A DNA stretch of 64,000 nucleotides from Massilia sp. Leaf139 (GTDB lineage Bacteria; Pseudomonadota; Gammaproteobacteria; Burkholderiales; Burkholderiaceae_D), in NCBI RefSeq assembly GCF_001424165.1, contig NZ_LMOJ01000023.1:1-64000 (forward strand), read 5' to 3'. The position numbers were made by a program, and so were the translations under genes. Shown here piece by piece: positions 48,493 to 57,657 of this stretch. Under the pieces are notes generated by a model. That model was not told where the DNA came from. It saw nothing but the letters and a program-made list of their open reading frames with translations, and made no database searches. Numbering within the stretch: position 1 is the first letter of the stretch; each line of letters opens with the position of its first letter.

Positions 48493-49781
48493 TGTTTAGC
48501 ACAGGGACATCCTAAACACTTGGCTAGGGACATAGGTAGCACCTTTTATGATCATTGCACTGCTGACTTTGGGAGCGTGCGATGCCTTGGAAGGAGAGTT
48601 CCAAAATGTCCTCTCGTCTTGAATTCGTGCTGTTGGCGGCAGCGCCGGGAGCCAATGTGCGGGCGTTGTGCCGTGCTTTCGGTGTTAGTCCGAAGACGGC
48701 TTACACGTGGATGGAGCGCTACAGGCAGGAAGGCCAGGCTGGCTTGAGTGATCGCTCGCGCCAGCCGCTGACGTCGCCGAATCGAAGCAATGCCGAACTC
48801 GAAGCGCAAGTGCTGGCATTGCATGACCAGTATCCGTGCTGGGGTGGACGCAAGCTGGCCGCGTTGCTCCCCGACGGGATAGCCAAGCCGCACCACAACA
48901 CGATCGCTGCAATCTTGCGGCGTAATGGGCGTCGTTTAGTTCCCCACATCGATGCTGCAGAGCGAACCCATCTTCGCTTCGAACATGAAGCGCCCAATTT
49001 GCTGTGGCAGATGGATTTCAAGGGTCACATTGCATTGACCAACAAGCTGGCAGGACGTTGCCATCCGTTGACGGTGTTGGACGATCACTCCCGCTTCGCC
49101 CTGTGCTTGGCTGCTTGTTCAGGAGAAGACGGTGTCCAGGTACGAGCAGCCTTGACGCAGGCGTTTCTCACCTACGGCCTGCCGCAAAGGATCACCTGCG
49201 ACAACGGCCCTCCTTGGGGTACATCGGGGCATGGCACGCTCTCAAAGCTGGAAATATGGCTGACCCGCTTGGGCATCCGCGTCAGCCACAGCCGCCCTTA
49301 TCATCCCCAAACGCAGGGCAAGGACGAACGCTTCCACCGTACGCTCAAACGCGAATTGCTCGACCGCTCCGGCTTCAACACCATCGACTCGTGTCAGAGC
49401 GCGTTCAACCGCTGGCGCGACCAATACAATCTCATCCGTCCACACGAGGCACTGGGACAACGGCCACCGGTAACGCGCTATGCGCCCAGCGCCAGGCCCT
49501 TTCCGGCTGACTTGCCGCCCGTTGAATACGACGAGGGCGACGAGGTGCGCAAAGTCCGCCGGCACGGCCAGCTGTACTTCCGGGGATGCGACTATTTTGT
49601 CGGTGAGGGGCTGCTCGACGAACTGGTCGCTATCCGTCCTACGGCTGAAGACGGCGTCTTCAAGGTGTTTTTCTGCGACCGAGAATTACGAACCATCGAC
49701 CTGCGAAACCCAGGCTAGAATGACACCACATGTGTTACCTATGTCCCTAGCCAGGTGTTACCTATGTCCCTGTGCTAAACA
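48493..49781 (+). mobile_element. Complete IS481-type insertion sequence
   Basis: A 1289-bp element. The first 18 bases of both ends are identical in inverted orientation (TGTTTAGCACAGGGACAT). A second inner repeat, CTAGGGACATAGGTA, also occurs inverted at both ends, giving an imperfect terminal repeat of about 50 bp. A single transposase gene fills the centre. A 5-bp duplication AAGTG flanks it. All parts look intact, so it may be recently active. Confidence 0.9.
48582..49718 (+). CDS. IS481-family transposase
   Basis: A 378-residue DDE transposase. A helix-turn-helix (about 22-65, ALCRAFGVSPKTAYTWMERY) precedes the integrase core with D145 in QMDFKGH, D207 in TCDNGPPW and E249 in GKDERFHRTLKREL. 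The C-terminal IRPHEALGQRPP is usual for IS481. The frame is open with all three catalytic residues, so it should be functional. Lower GC and different codon choice from its neighbours fit horizontal origin. Confidence 0.93.
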   Translation: MPWKESSKMSSRLEFVLLAAAPGANVRALCRAFGVSPKTAYTWMERYRQEGQAGLSDRSRQPLTSPNRSNAELEAQVLALHDQYPCWGGRKLAALLPDGIAKPHHNTIAAILRRNGRRLVPHIDAAERTHLRFEHEAPNLLWQMDFKGHIALTNKLAGRCHPLTVLDDHSRFALCLAACSGEDGVQVRAALTQAFLTYGLPQRITCDNGPPWGTSGHGTLSKLEIWLTRLGIRVSHSRPYHPQTQGKDERFHRTLKRELLDRSGFNTIDSCQSAFNRWRDQYNLIRPHEALGQRPPVTRYAPSARPFPADLPPVEYDEGDEVRKVRRHGQLYFRGCDYFVGEGLLDELVAIRPTAEDGVFKVFFCDRELRTIDLRNPG

Positions 49782-49796
49782 AAGTGCCCACCCTAC
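49782..49796 (-). repeat. Right half of the split REP-like palindrome
   Basis: AAGTGCCCACCCTAC follows the insertion sequence; the first five bases are the right target duplication. It ends 1 bp before the stop codon of the Crp/Fnr gene, as REPs often lie at gene ends. Confidence 0.6.
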
Positions 49797-49797
49797 A

Positions 49798-50478
49798 TCA
49801 GGCTTGAAAGTTGCGCAGCCCTTCCAGATCCAAGACCCGAATCCCACCATAGTCCAGCCGTAACAGCCCCGCCTTCTCCAGCAGCTGCAGCGCCCCATTC
49901 ACCCGCTGGCGCGAGGCCCCCGACAAATAGCCGATCTCTTCCTGCGACAGCTGCACCAGTGCTTCGAAGCCCGGATACAGGTGGTCGTTGAACATCGCCG
50001 CCAGGCAGCGCGCGACGCGGGTGTCGACGTCGAGCATGCGGTCGGTTTCAACTTGCCCGATGAACTGGCCCAGGCGCTCGTTCAGCTGCATCAGCAAAAA
50101 GCGGTTGAAGGGCAGGCTGTGCTCGAGCAGCCATTCGAAGGTGGCGCGCGGCATGCGCGCCACGCGGGTGTCGCGCAGCGCCATCACGTCGTACTTCCTG
50201 AACGCGTCTTTCAGTAACGACCCCTCGCCGAACCAGCCGCCGGCGGTCACGCCCGTAAACGTCACGCTCTTCCCCGAGGGCGAAAAGTTGTTGATTTTTA
50301 CCAGACCGTCGATGATGCCGACCCAGTTTTCCAGCGCTTCTCCCTTGCGGCAGACAAAGCCGCCCTTCGGGACGAACTGCTCGAAGCAGACGGCCTCGAC
50401 CCGCGCCATCTCTTCAGGCGTGAGGACGCGGCCCCAGATGGTGGCGCGCAGGTGTTCCACGAGTGTCGGTGTCGGCAT
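49798..50478 (-). CDS. Crp/Fnr-family transcriptional regulator
   Basis: A 226-residue regulator. The cyclic-nucleotide-binding-like N-terminal domain (about 20-135, including GGWFGEGSLL) is followed by a dimer helix and the winged helix-turn-helix with LSQEEIGYLSGASRQRVNGALQLLEKAGLL. It lacks the Fe-S cysteines of Fnr. It is divergent from the acyl-CoA ligase operon, and a perfect palindrome between them is its likely operator. Its 3' end abuts the split REP, so the insertion did not interrupt the gene. Confidence 0.92.
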   Translation of the reverse strand: MPTPTLVEHLRATIWGRVLTPEEMARVEAVCFEQFVPKGGFVCRKGEALENWVGIIDGLVKINNFSPSGKSVTFTGVTAGGWFGEGSLLKDAFRKYDVMALRDTRVARMPRATFEWLLEHSLPFNRFLLMQLNERLGQFIGQVETDRMLDVDTRVARCLAAMFNDHLYPGFEALVQLSQEEIGYLSGASRQRVNGALQLLEKAGLLRLDYGGIRVLDLEGLRNFQA

Positions 50479-50515
50479 TTTAATTTGTGCAACGCGTCAT
50501 CGAAAGTCGGGCCAA

Positions 50516-50533
50516 TTGTCATTCAGATGACAA
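50516..50533. promoter_or_regulatory. Probable Crp/Fnr-type operator
   Basis: A perfect inverted repeat TTGTCAT-TCAG-ATGACAA lies between the divergent regulator and ligase genes. Its 7-N4-7 shape is that of Crp/Fnr-family sites. Its centre (50524.5) is 41.5 bp upstream of the start site predicted from the -10 at 50554, the classic class II activator position. Confidence 0.65.
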
Positions 50534-50553
50534 CTTCCCTGTCCAACGCAAAG

Positions 50554-50559
50554 TACTAT
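50554..50559 (+). promoter_or_regulatory. Candidate -10 box of the ligase/ABC operon
   Basis: TACTAT lies 84 bp before the ligase start codon. The matching -35 position is a poor hexamer (CAACTT), as expected for an activator-dependent promoter overlapped by the upstream palindrome. Confidence 0.45.
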
Positions 50560-50642
50560 CTTCACATAAAAATTTCGCCGGTGACAGAAGCCTTTCAGCA
50601 ATCTGTGCCGAGCCGGGATGTTCCTTATTGGAGGAGACAGCG

Positions 50643-52607
50643 ATGGAAACATCGGAGCGCCTGCCTTTGCAGACTTTTCCGCGGCGCCTGCTCGCCCATG
50701 CACGCGAGCGCGGGACGCGTCCCGCCTTCCGCGAAAAATACCTGGGCATCTGGCAGACCTGGAACTGGGAACAAGTGAACGCCGAGGTGCGGGCGCTGGC
50801 CTGCGGGCTGGCATCCATCGGCTTCGAACGCGGCATGAACCTGGCCATCATCGGCGACAACCGGCCGCGCCTGTACTGGGCGATGCTGGCGGCGCAGTGC
50901 CTGGGCGGCGTCCCCGTGCCGCTCTACCAGGATGCACCCAGCGCCGACATGGCCCACGTGCTGAACGACGCCGACATCGAGTTCGCCGTCGTCGAAGACC
51001 AGGAGCAGGTCGATAAACTGCTCGAACTGCAGACCGCATGCCCGCGCGTGCGCCGCATCGTGTTCGAGGACGAACGCGGCATGCGCCACTATCAACACGC
51101 TGGCCTGCTGTCGTTTGCCGCGTTGCAGGAACTGGGCCGCGCCTGGGATGCCCAGCATCCGGGCGCCTTCGATGCCGCGCTCGAGGCCGGCCAGGGCAGC
51201 GACACCGCGATCATCCTCTACACCTCGGGCACCACCGGCAAACCGAAGGGCGTAATGCAGTCGCACGCGGCCCTGATCGCGGCCGGCAGCGGCGGAGTCG
51301 GCTTCGACAAGCTGAGCGACCGCGACGACGTCCTCTCGTACCTGCCGATGGCCTGGGTCGGCGACTGCCTGTTCTCATTCGCCCAGGCGATGGTGGCCGG
51401 CTTCACGGTGAACTGCCCGGAATCGAGCGACACGGTCTTGACCGACCTGCGCGAGATCGGCCCCACCTATTATTTTGCGCCGCCGCGTGTGTTCGAGAAC
51501 ATGCTCACCACCGTCATGATCCGGATGGAAGACGCCAGCCCGCTGAAACGGCGCATGTTCGACCATTGCATGGCGGTCGCGCGCCGCAGCGGCGCCGACA
51601 TCCTGGACGGAAGAAAGGTGAGTACGCTCGACCGTGTGAAGTATGCGCTGGGGCGGATCCTCGTCTACGGCCCGCTGAAAAACGTGCTCGGCCTGTCGCG
51701 CGTGCGCGTGGCCTACACGGCGGGCGCGGCGATCGGCCCGGATCTCTTCCGTTTCTACCGCTCGATCGGGGTCAATTTAAAACAGTTATATGGCTCGACC
51801 GAGACCTGCGCCTATGTCTGCCTGCAGCCGGACGGGAACATCAAGTTCGATAGCGTCGGCATTCCGGCGCCCGGGGTCGAGGTGCGCCTGGCCGAGAACG
51901 GCGAAGTGCTGGTAAAAGGCGTGTCGAACATGGACGGCTATTTCAAGCGCCCCGACGCGACGGCCGAGGTGATCGACAGCGAGGGATACTTTCATACGGG
52001 CGACGCCGGCATGTTCGACAGCGACGGCCATTTAAAGATCATCGACCGCGCGGCCGATGTCGGCAAGATGAACAACGGCGCGATCTTCGCGCCCAACTAC
52101 ATCGAGAACAAGCTGAAGTTCTTCCCCTTTATAAAAGAGGCGGTCACCTTCGGCAATGGGCGCGACCAGGTCTGCGCTTTTCTCAACATCGACATGGAAG
52201 CCGTCGGCAACTGGGCCGAACGGAGGAATCTCGCCTATTCCGGCTACACGGATCTGGCGGCGCACCCGCAGGTGCTGGAACTGATGCGCGACTGCGTGCA
52301 GAAGGTGAATGCGGATCTCGCCGGCGAGGCGTTGATGGGCCACACGCAGATCCACCGCTTCCTGGTGCTGCACAAGGAACTCGATCCCGACGACGACGAG
52401 CTGACCCGTACGCGCAAGGTGCGCCGTAAATTCGTCGCCGAAAAATACGCCGTGCTGATCGAGGCGCTGTATGCGGGCAAGACCTCGCAATTCATCAGCA
52501 CGCAGGTGAAATTCGAGGATGGCCGCACGGGCCTTGTGAGCGCCGACCTGCGTATCGTCGACGCCGCGACCTATCCGACCATGTCGAGCATGCAGGAGGC
52601 AGCGTAA
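50643..52607 (+). CDS. AMP-forming acyl-CoA ligase (long-chain fatty acid type)
   Basis: A 654-residue adenylate-forming enzyme. The phosphate-binding motif YTSGTTGKPKG is at about 193-203, LYGSTETCAY and the GYFHTGDAG motif follow, and the C-terminal domain is of the long ACSL/bubblegum type. It should activate a carboxylic acid to its CoA thioester. GGAGGAG upstream decides the ATG at 50643. Its stop and the livG start share a base (TAATG), so activation is directly coupled to the ABC importer genes. The natural acid is unknown. Confidence 0.9.
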   Translation: METSERLPLQTFPRRLLAHARERGTRPAFREKYLGIWQTWNWEQVNAEVRALACGLASIGFERGMNLAIIGDNRPRLYWAMLAAQCLGGVPVPLYQDAPSADMAHVLNDADIEFAVVEDQEQVDKLLELQTACPRVRRIVFEDERGMRHYQHAGLLSFAALQELGRAWDAQHPGAFDAALEAGQGSDTAIILYTSGTTGKPKGVMQSHAALIAAGSGGVGFDKLSDRDDVLSYLPMAWVGDCLFSFAQAMVAGFTVNCPESSDTVLTDLREIGPTYYFAPPRVFENMLTTVMIRMEDASPLKRRMFDHCMAVARRSGADILDGRKVSTLDRVKYALGRILVYGPLKNVLGLSRVRVAYTAGAAIGPDLFRFYRSIGVNLKQLYGSTETCAYVCLQPDGNIKFDSVGIPAPGVEVRLAENGEVLVKGVSNMDGYFKRPDATAEVIDSEGYFHTGDAGMFDSDGHLKIIDRAADVGKMNNGAIFAPNYIENKLKFFPFIKEAVTFGNGRDQVCAFLNIDMEAVGNWAERRNLAYSGYTDLAAHPQVLELMRDCVQKVNADLAGEALMGHTQIHRFLVLHKELDPDDDELTRTRKVRRKFVAEKYAVLIEALYAGKTSQFISTQVKFEDGRTGLVSADLRIVDAATYPTMSSMQEAA

Positions 52608-53437
52608 TGGAGATGGTGCAACCACCGAGCCAGTCTGGGGCCGGGCGCCGCATTGGCGACGTGATCCTCGATCTGAAAAACATCTCGCTCGCCTTTGGCG
52701 GCGTGAAGGCGTTGACCGATATCTCCTTCGACGTGCGCCAGCACGAGATCCGCGCCATCATCGGGCCGAACGGCGCCGGCAAAAGCTCGATGCTGAACGT
52801 GATTAACGGTGTGTACCGCCCGCAGCAGGGAGAGATCGTGCTGCGCGGCGCCAGCCGCACCAACATGGACTGCTACGGCGCGGCCAAGGCGGGCATCGCG
52901 CGCACATTTCAGAACATCGCGCTGTTCAAGGGGATGACGGTACTGGACAACATCATGACCGGGCGGAACCTCAAGATGAAGACGAATTTCTTGCAGCAGG
53001 CGTTTTATCTGGGCGCCGCCCGGCGCGAGGAAATCGCCCACCGCGAAAAGGCCGAAGCCATCATCGACTTCCTGGAGATCCAGGCGATCCGCAAGACGCC
53101 GGTGGGCAGATTACCTTACGGCCTGCAGAAGCGCGTGGAGCTGGGCCGGGCGCTGGCGGCCGAACCCGAGATCCTGCTGCTCGACGAGCCGATGGCCGGC
53201 ATGAACGTCGAGGAAAAGCAGGACATGTGCCGCTTCATCCTCGACGTGAACGACCAGTTCGGCACGACGATCGTCCTGATCGAACACGACATGGGGGTGG
53301 TGATGGACATCTCGGACCGGGTGGTGGTGCTCGACTACGGCAAGAAGATCGGCGACGGCACGCCCGACGAGGTACGTAGCAACGAGAACGTCATCAAGGC
53401 CTATCTGGGCCAGGCCCACGGGGAGGCGGCACCATGA
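52607..53437 (+). CDS. livG: ABC transporter ATP-binding protein, LivG type
   Basis: A 276-residue ATPase of the branched-chain amino acid (HAAT) transporter family. Walker A is GPNGAGKSS, the signature region LPYGLQKRVELGRAL, Walker B ILLLDEPMAGMN. The signature reads YGLQKR rather than the usual YGQQRR. It overlaps livH by four bases. Together with LivF it powers the importer; the operon context suggests a carboxylate substrate rather than an amino acid. Confidence 0.93.
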   Translation: MEMVQPPSQSGAGRRIGDVILDLKNISLAFGGVKALTDISFDVRQHEIRAIIGPNGAGKSSMLNVINGVYRPQQGEIVLRGASRTNMDCYGAAKAGIARTFQNIALFKGMTVLDNIMTGRNLKMKTNFLQQAFYLGAARREEIAHREKAEAIIDFLEIQAIRKTPVGRLPYGLQKRVELGRALAAEPEILLLDEPMAGMNVEEKQDMCRFILDVNDQFGTTIVLIEHDMGVVMDISDRVVVLDYGKKIGDGTPDEVRSNENVIKAYLGQAHGEAAP

Positions 53438-54330
53438 GCTTTTTCATCGAAGTGCTGCTCGGCGGCCTGCTGTCGGGCGTGATGTACGCGCTGGTGGCGA
53501 TCGGCTTCGTCCTGATCTACAAAGCCTCGGGCGTGTTCAATTTCGCCCAAGGAGCGATGGTGTTTTTTGCCGCGCTCACCTGCGTCGGCATCATCGACAA
53601 ATTCGGCGTGTCGCTCTGGGTCGCGATTCCGGCCACGATCCTGGTCATGATCGCGCTTGCCTTCGCGATCGAACGGGTGGTCTTGCGCCCGCTGGTGAAC
53701 CAGCCGGAAATCACGCTGTTCATGGCCACCATCGGCCTGGCCTTTTTCATCGAGGGCCTGGCGCAGCTGGTCTGGGGCTCGCAGGTACGCAAGCTCGACC
53801 TGCCGATCGAGGACGTGCCCAACGAATACCTGATGGAACACTTCAATATCCTGGTCTCGCAGTTCGACATGACGGCGGCGATCGTGTGCGCCATCCTGGT
53901 GATCGCGCTGGCGCTGCTGTTCACGAAAACCCGGGTCGGGCGCGCGCTGCGTGCGGTGGCCGACGACCACCAGGCGGCGCTGGCCGTCGGCATTCCGCTG
54001 CAGCGGATCTGGGTGGTGGTCTGGTCGGTGGCAGGCCTGGTGGCGCTGGTGGCGGGCATGCTGTGGGGCGCCCGCAATGGCGTGCAGTTCGCGCTGACCT
54101 TCATTGCCTTGAAAGCCTTGCCGGTGCTGATCCTGGGCGGGTTCACCTCGATCCCCGGCGCCATTGTCGGCGGCCTGATCATCGGCGCCAGCGAGAAGCT
54201 GGCCGAAGTCTACATCGGGCCGATGGTGGGCGGCGGCATCGAGGGCTGGTTTCCATACGTGCTGGCCTTGGGCTTCCTGCTGGTGCGCCCTGAGGGGCTG
54301 TTCGGCGAAAAAATCATCCGGAGGATCTGA
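53434..54330 (+). CDS. livH: ABC transporter permease, LivH type
   Basis: A 298-residue membrane subunit with about eight helices. The N-terminal LLSGVMYALVAIGFVLIYKASGVFNFAQGAM is the LivH signature; the cytoplasmic EAA-like loop (GRALRAVADDHQAALAVGI) contacts the ATPase. It starts inside the livG stop (ATGA) and is followed 3 bp later by livM. Confidence 0.95.
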   Translation: MSFFIEVLLGGLLSGVMYALVAIGFVLIYKASGVFNFAQGAMVFFAALTCVGIIDKFGVSLWVAIPATILVMIALAFAIERVVLRPLVNQPEITLFMATIGLAFFIEGLAQLVWGSQVRKLDLPIEDVPNEYLMEHFNILVSQFDMTAAIVCAILVIALALLFTKTRVGRALRAVADDHQAALAVGIPLQRIWVVVWSVAGLVALVAGMLWGARNGVQFALTFIALKALPVLILGGFTSIPGAIVGGLIIGASEKLAEVYIGPMVGGGIEGWFPYVLALGFLLVRPEGLFGEKIIRRI

Positions 54331-54333
54331 GAC

Positions 54334-55392
54334 ATGTTGTATCGCGAAGCCGGACAATTCAAGACCAGTTACCAATCCGACGGCCAGATTCTGCCGATCC
54401 GCCAGGATCGCATCGGCCTGTTCACCCTGCTGGCGATCGCCCTGGTCGTGGTGCCGCTGTTTGCCTCGCCCTACCTGCTGTCGGCGATCCTGATCCCGTT
54501 TTTGATTTTCGCGCTGGCGGCGCTGGGCTTGAACATCCTGACGGGCTATGCCGGCCAGCTCTCGCTCGGCACCGCCGCCTTCATGGCGGTCGGCGCCTAT
54601 GGCGCTTTTAATTTTGTGGCACGGATTCCCGGTATTCCGCTGCTGCTTGCTTTTGTGCTGGGCGGCCTGAGCGCAGCCCTGGTCGGCATCGCTTTCGGTT
54701 TGCCATCGCTGCGCATCCGCGGTTTTTATCTGGCGGCGGCGACCCTGGCGACCCAGTTCTTCGTGATCTGGTGCTTGACCAAGATCCCGTATCTGACCAA
54801 TTACAGCGCTTCGGGCGTGGTGACGGTGCAGACCATGCAGATCTTCGGCTACGCCTTCGTCACGCCGGCCTCGAAATACCTGCTGGTGCTGGCCATCGTG
54901 GCGCTGATGGCGCTGCTGGCCAAGAACATGATCCGCTCGAACGTGGGGCGCTCCTGGATGGCGATCCGCGACATGGACATGGCGGCCGAAGTGATCGGCT
55001 TCCGGCCGCTGCGCACGAAATTGCTGGCGTTCGCCGTCAGCTCGTTTTACTGCGGCGTGGCCGGCGCCCTGTACGCGTTTGCCTATCTCGGCACCGTCGA
55101 GCCGGAAGCCTACAGCCTGGATCTGTCCTTCCGCATCCTGTTCATGGTGATCATCGGCGGCGTCGGTTCGATTCTCGGCTCCTTTCTGGGCGCCGCCTTC
55201 ATCGTGCTGCTGCCGATCTTCCTGAACATGCTGGCGCACTCGCTCGGCATCGCCACCAATTACGCCTCGAACCTGGAACTGATGGTGTTCGGCGGCTTGA
55301 TCATCTTCTTCCTGATCGTGGAACCGCACGGGCTGGCGCGCCTGTGGCAGATCGGGAAAGAGAAGCTGCGTTTGTGGCCCTTCCCGCATTGA
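54334..55392 (+). CDS. livM: ABC transporter permease, LivM type
   Basis: A 352-residue permease with about nine to ten helices. ALAALGLNILTGYAGQLSLGTAAFMAVGAYGA and the loop SNVGRSWMAIRDMDMAAEVIG are typical of LivM. It forms the heterodimeric channel with LivH. The N-terminal 25 residues are hydrophilic. A 42-bp gap with AAGGAG leads to the binding-protein gene. Confidence 0.95.
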   Translation: MLYREAGQFKTSYQSDGQILPIRQDRIGLFTLLAIALVVVPLFASPYLLSAILIPFLIFALAALGLNILTGYAGQLSLGTAAFMAVGAYGAFNFVARIPGIPLLLAFVLGGLSAALVGIAFGLPSLRIRGFYLAAATLATQFFVIWCLTKIPYLTNYSASGVVTVQTMQIFGYAFVTPASKYLLVLAIVALMALLAKNMIRSNVGRSWMAIRDMDMAAEVIGFRPLRTKLLAFAVSSFYCGVAGALYAFAYLGTVEPEAYSLDLSFRILFMVIIGGVGSILGSFLGAAFIVLLPIFLNMLAHSLGIATNYASNLELMVFGGLIIFFLIVEPHGLARLWQIGKEKLRLWPFPH

Positions 55393-55434
55393 GACGGTCT
55401 TTCTATCCATCGTAGTTAAAACAAGGAGACACCC

Positions 55435-56736
55435 ATGAAAGTCATCAAATCGATCATGCTCGCCGCAGCCCTTGCCGGCGCCGGCGGGCAGGTACTCGCC
55501 GCCGACCAGTTCGTCGCCCTGCCCTCCTACCGCGTCGGCCCGTATGGCGCCGGCGGTTCCGGCTTCTATGGCGGCATGATTGACTACTTTAATTTGATCA
55601 ACGCGAACGGCGGCATCAATGGCGTCAAGATGACCTGGGAAGAGTGCGAGACCGAATACAACGCCTCGCGCGGGGTCGAGTGCTACGAGCGCATGAAGAC
55701 GAAGAACGGCGGCGCCACCCTGGTCGACCCGCTCTCGACCGGCATCGCCTACGGCATCGTCGACCGCGTCGCGACCGATAAAATCCCGATGACCATGCTC
55801 GGCTACGGCCGCTCGGACGCCGCCAACGGTAAAGTGTTCCCCTACGTCTTCCCCCTGATTACCAGCTACTGGAACCAGGCCGCGGCGATGATCAAGTACC
55901 TGGGCGACAAGAACGGCGGCTACGCCAAGCTGCGCGGCAAGAAGATCGTCTACCTCTACCACGACTCGGCCTTCGGCAAGGAAGCCATGCCGGTGCTGGA
56001 CGCGCAGGCCAAGCAGTACGGTTTTGAACTGATCAAGATCGCGGTGGCCCCACCGGGCAGCGAGCAGCAGTCGCAATGGCTGCAGATCCGCCAGGCCCGC
56101 CCCGACCACGTGATCCTGTGGGGCTGGGGGGTGATGAACTCGGTGGCGATCAAGACCGCACAGCGTAACGGCTTCCCGCGCGAGAAAATCCTCGGTGTCT
56201 GGTGGGCCGGTTCGGAAGAAGACACGATCCCGTCGGGCGAAGCGGCCAAGGGCTATACCTCGATGACCTTCAATACGCCGGGTAACTACCCGCTGCTGGA
56301 CGAGATCCGTAAAAAAGTTTACGCGGGCGGCAAGGGTAACCTGGCCGACCAATCGCGCATTGGTTCCGTCTACCACATGCGCGGCGTGACCCTGGGCGTG
56401 CTGTGGGTCGAGGCGATCCGCACCGCGCAGGAAAAATTCGGCAAAGGGAAAACCATGACCGGCGAGCAGGTGCGCTGGGGCCTGGAAAACCTGAACGTCG
56501 ACGCGGCGCGCCAGAAGGCGATCGGTGCCTTCGGCATGTTCCCGACCGTGAAGACGAGCTGTGACGACCACGAGGGTTCCGGCGCGGTGAAGGTGCAGCA
56601 ATGGGATGGCAAGAAGTGGGTCGCGATCACGCCGAACTGGGTGGTCGGCGACAAGGCCCTGACGCGCAGGCTGCTGGAAGAGTCGTCGCTGGCCTATGCC
56701 AAGGAAAAGAACATCACGCCTGCCTGCATGCAGTAA
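55435..56736 (+). CDS. ABC transporter substrate-binding protein (Leu/Ile/Val-binding type)
   Basis: A 433-residue periplasmic binding protein (type I fold, Peripla_BP_6). The signal peptide ends near VLAADQ (about 23). ARGVECYERM and DPLSTGIAYGIVDR belong to the first lobe; the second has GVWWAGSEED. It is longer than typical LivK (about 370), and the family includes binders of aromatic and aliphatic acids. The flanking CoA ligases support an organic acid ligand, by inference. Confidence 0.9.
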   Translation: MKVIKSIMLAAALAGAGGQVLAADQFVALPSYRVGPYGAGGSGFYGGMIDYFNLINANGGINGVKMTWEECETEYNASRGVECYERMKTKNGGATLVDPLSTGIAYGIVDRVATDKIPMTMLGYGRSDAANGKVFPYVFPLITSYWNQAAAMIKYLGDKNGGYAKLRGKKIVYLYHDSAFGKEAMPVLDAQAKQYGFELIKIAVAPPGSEQQSQWLQIRQARPDHVILWGWGVMNSVAIKTAQRNGFPREKILGVWWAGSEEDTIPSGEAAKGYTSMTFNTPGNYPLLDEIRKKVYAGGKGNLADQSRIGSVYHMRGVTLGVLWVEAIRTAQEKFGKGKTMTGEQVRWGLENLNVDAARQKAIGAFGMFPTVKTSCDDHEGSGAVKVQQWDGKKWVAITPNWVVGDKALTRRLLEESSLAYAKEKNITPACMQ

Positions 56737-56786
56737 TCGATGGACAGCCCCCGCCGCGTGGCGGGGGCATTCTGGAAGAGCGACCC

Positions 56787-57626
56787 ATGACCAGCACGAG
56801 CACCAGCGCCAGCACCGGCGCCAGCGAAGCCTATCTGTCGGTGAACAACATCGAAGTCATCTACGACCATGTGATCCTGGTGTTAAAGGGCGTGTCGCTG
56901 CAGGTACCGAAGGGGAAGATCGTGGCCCTGCTGGGCGCGAACGGCGCCGGCAAGTCGACCACCCTCAAAACGATTTCAACCTTGTTGCGCGGCGAACGCG
57001 GCGACGTCACCAAGGGAGAGGTGCGCTTCCAGGGCGAGCGCATCGACCAGCTGACGCCGAACGAACTGGTGCGGCGCGGCCTGTCGCAAGTAATGGAGGG
57101 ACGCCACTGCTTCGGCCACCTGACGATCGAAGAGAACCTGCTGACCGGCGCCTATACCCGCACCATCGGCCGCGCCGAACTGAAAACGGCGCTGGAATCG
57201 GTCTACCACTACTTCCCGCGTTTGAAAGAGCGCAGGAACAGCCAGGCCGGCTACACCTCGGGCGGCGAGCAGCAGATGTGTGCGATCGGCCGCGCGCTGA
57301 TGGCGAATCCGTCGATGATCCTGCTCGACGAACCCTCGATGGGGATCGCGCCGCAGATCGTCGACGAGATCTTCGGCATCGTCAAGGATCTGAACCACAA
57401 GGAGGGCGTGTCCTTCCTGCTGGCCGAGCAGAACACCAACGTGGCCCTGCGCTACGCCGACTTCGGCTACATCCTCGAGAACGGCCGCGTGGTGATGGAC
57501 GGCGCCGCCGCCGACCTGGCCAACAACGAGGACGTCAAGGAGTTTTACCTGGGCGTCTCGGGCGCCGGGCGTAAAAGTTTCAGGGACATGAAGTTTTATC
57601 GGCGCCGCAAACGCTGGCTGGCCTAA
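56787..57626 (+). CDS. livF: ABC transporter ATP-binding protein, LivF type
   Basis: A 279-residue ATPase, the second of the importer. Walker A is GANGAGKST, signature YTSGGEQQMCAIGRAL, Walker B MILLDEPSMG. A Ser/Thr-rich N-terminal extension precedes the domain, and the C-terminal tail is basic (GRKSFRDMKFYRRRKRWLA), longer than usual. GGAAGAG six bases upstream supports the ATG at 56787. The next gene begins 31 bp later. Confidence 0.93.
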   Translation: MTSTSTSASTGASEAYLSVNNIEVIYDHVILVLKGVSLQVPKGKIVALLGANGAGKSTTLKTISTLLRGERGDVTKGEVRFQGERIDQLTPNELVRRGLSQVMEGRHCFGHLTIEENLLTGAYTRTIGRAELKTALESVYHYFPRLKERRNSQAGYTSGGEQQMCAIGRALMANPSMILLDEPSMGIAPQIVDEIFGIVKDLNHKEGVSFLLAEQNTNVALRYADFGYILENGRVVMDGAAADLANNEDVKEFYLGVSGAGRKSFRDMKFYRRRKRWLA

Positions 57627-57657
57627 GCCGAACGCCGTTCACCCAATTGGAGGCAGC

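Noticed and set aside
53401..56601. A 1066-codon open frame on the minus strand opposite the Liv genes
   Set aside because: It covers four clear ABC transporter genes, is very rich in His, Gln and Arg and has no recognisable domain. It is an antisense artefact of codon usage.
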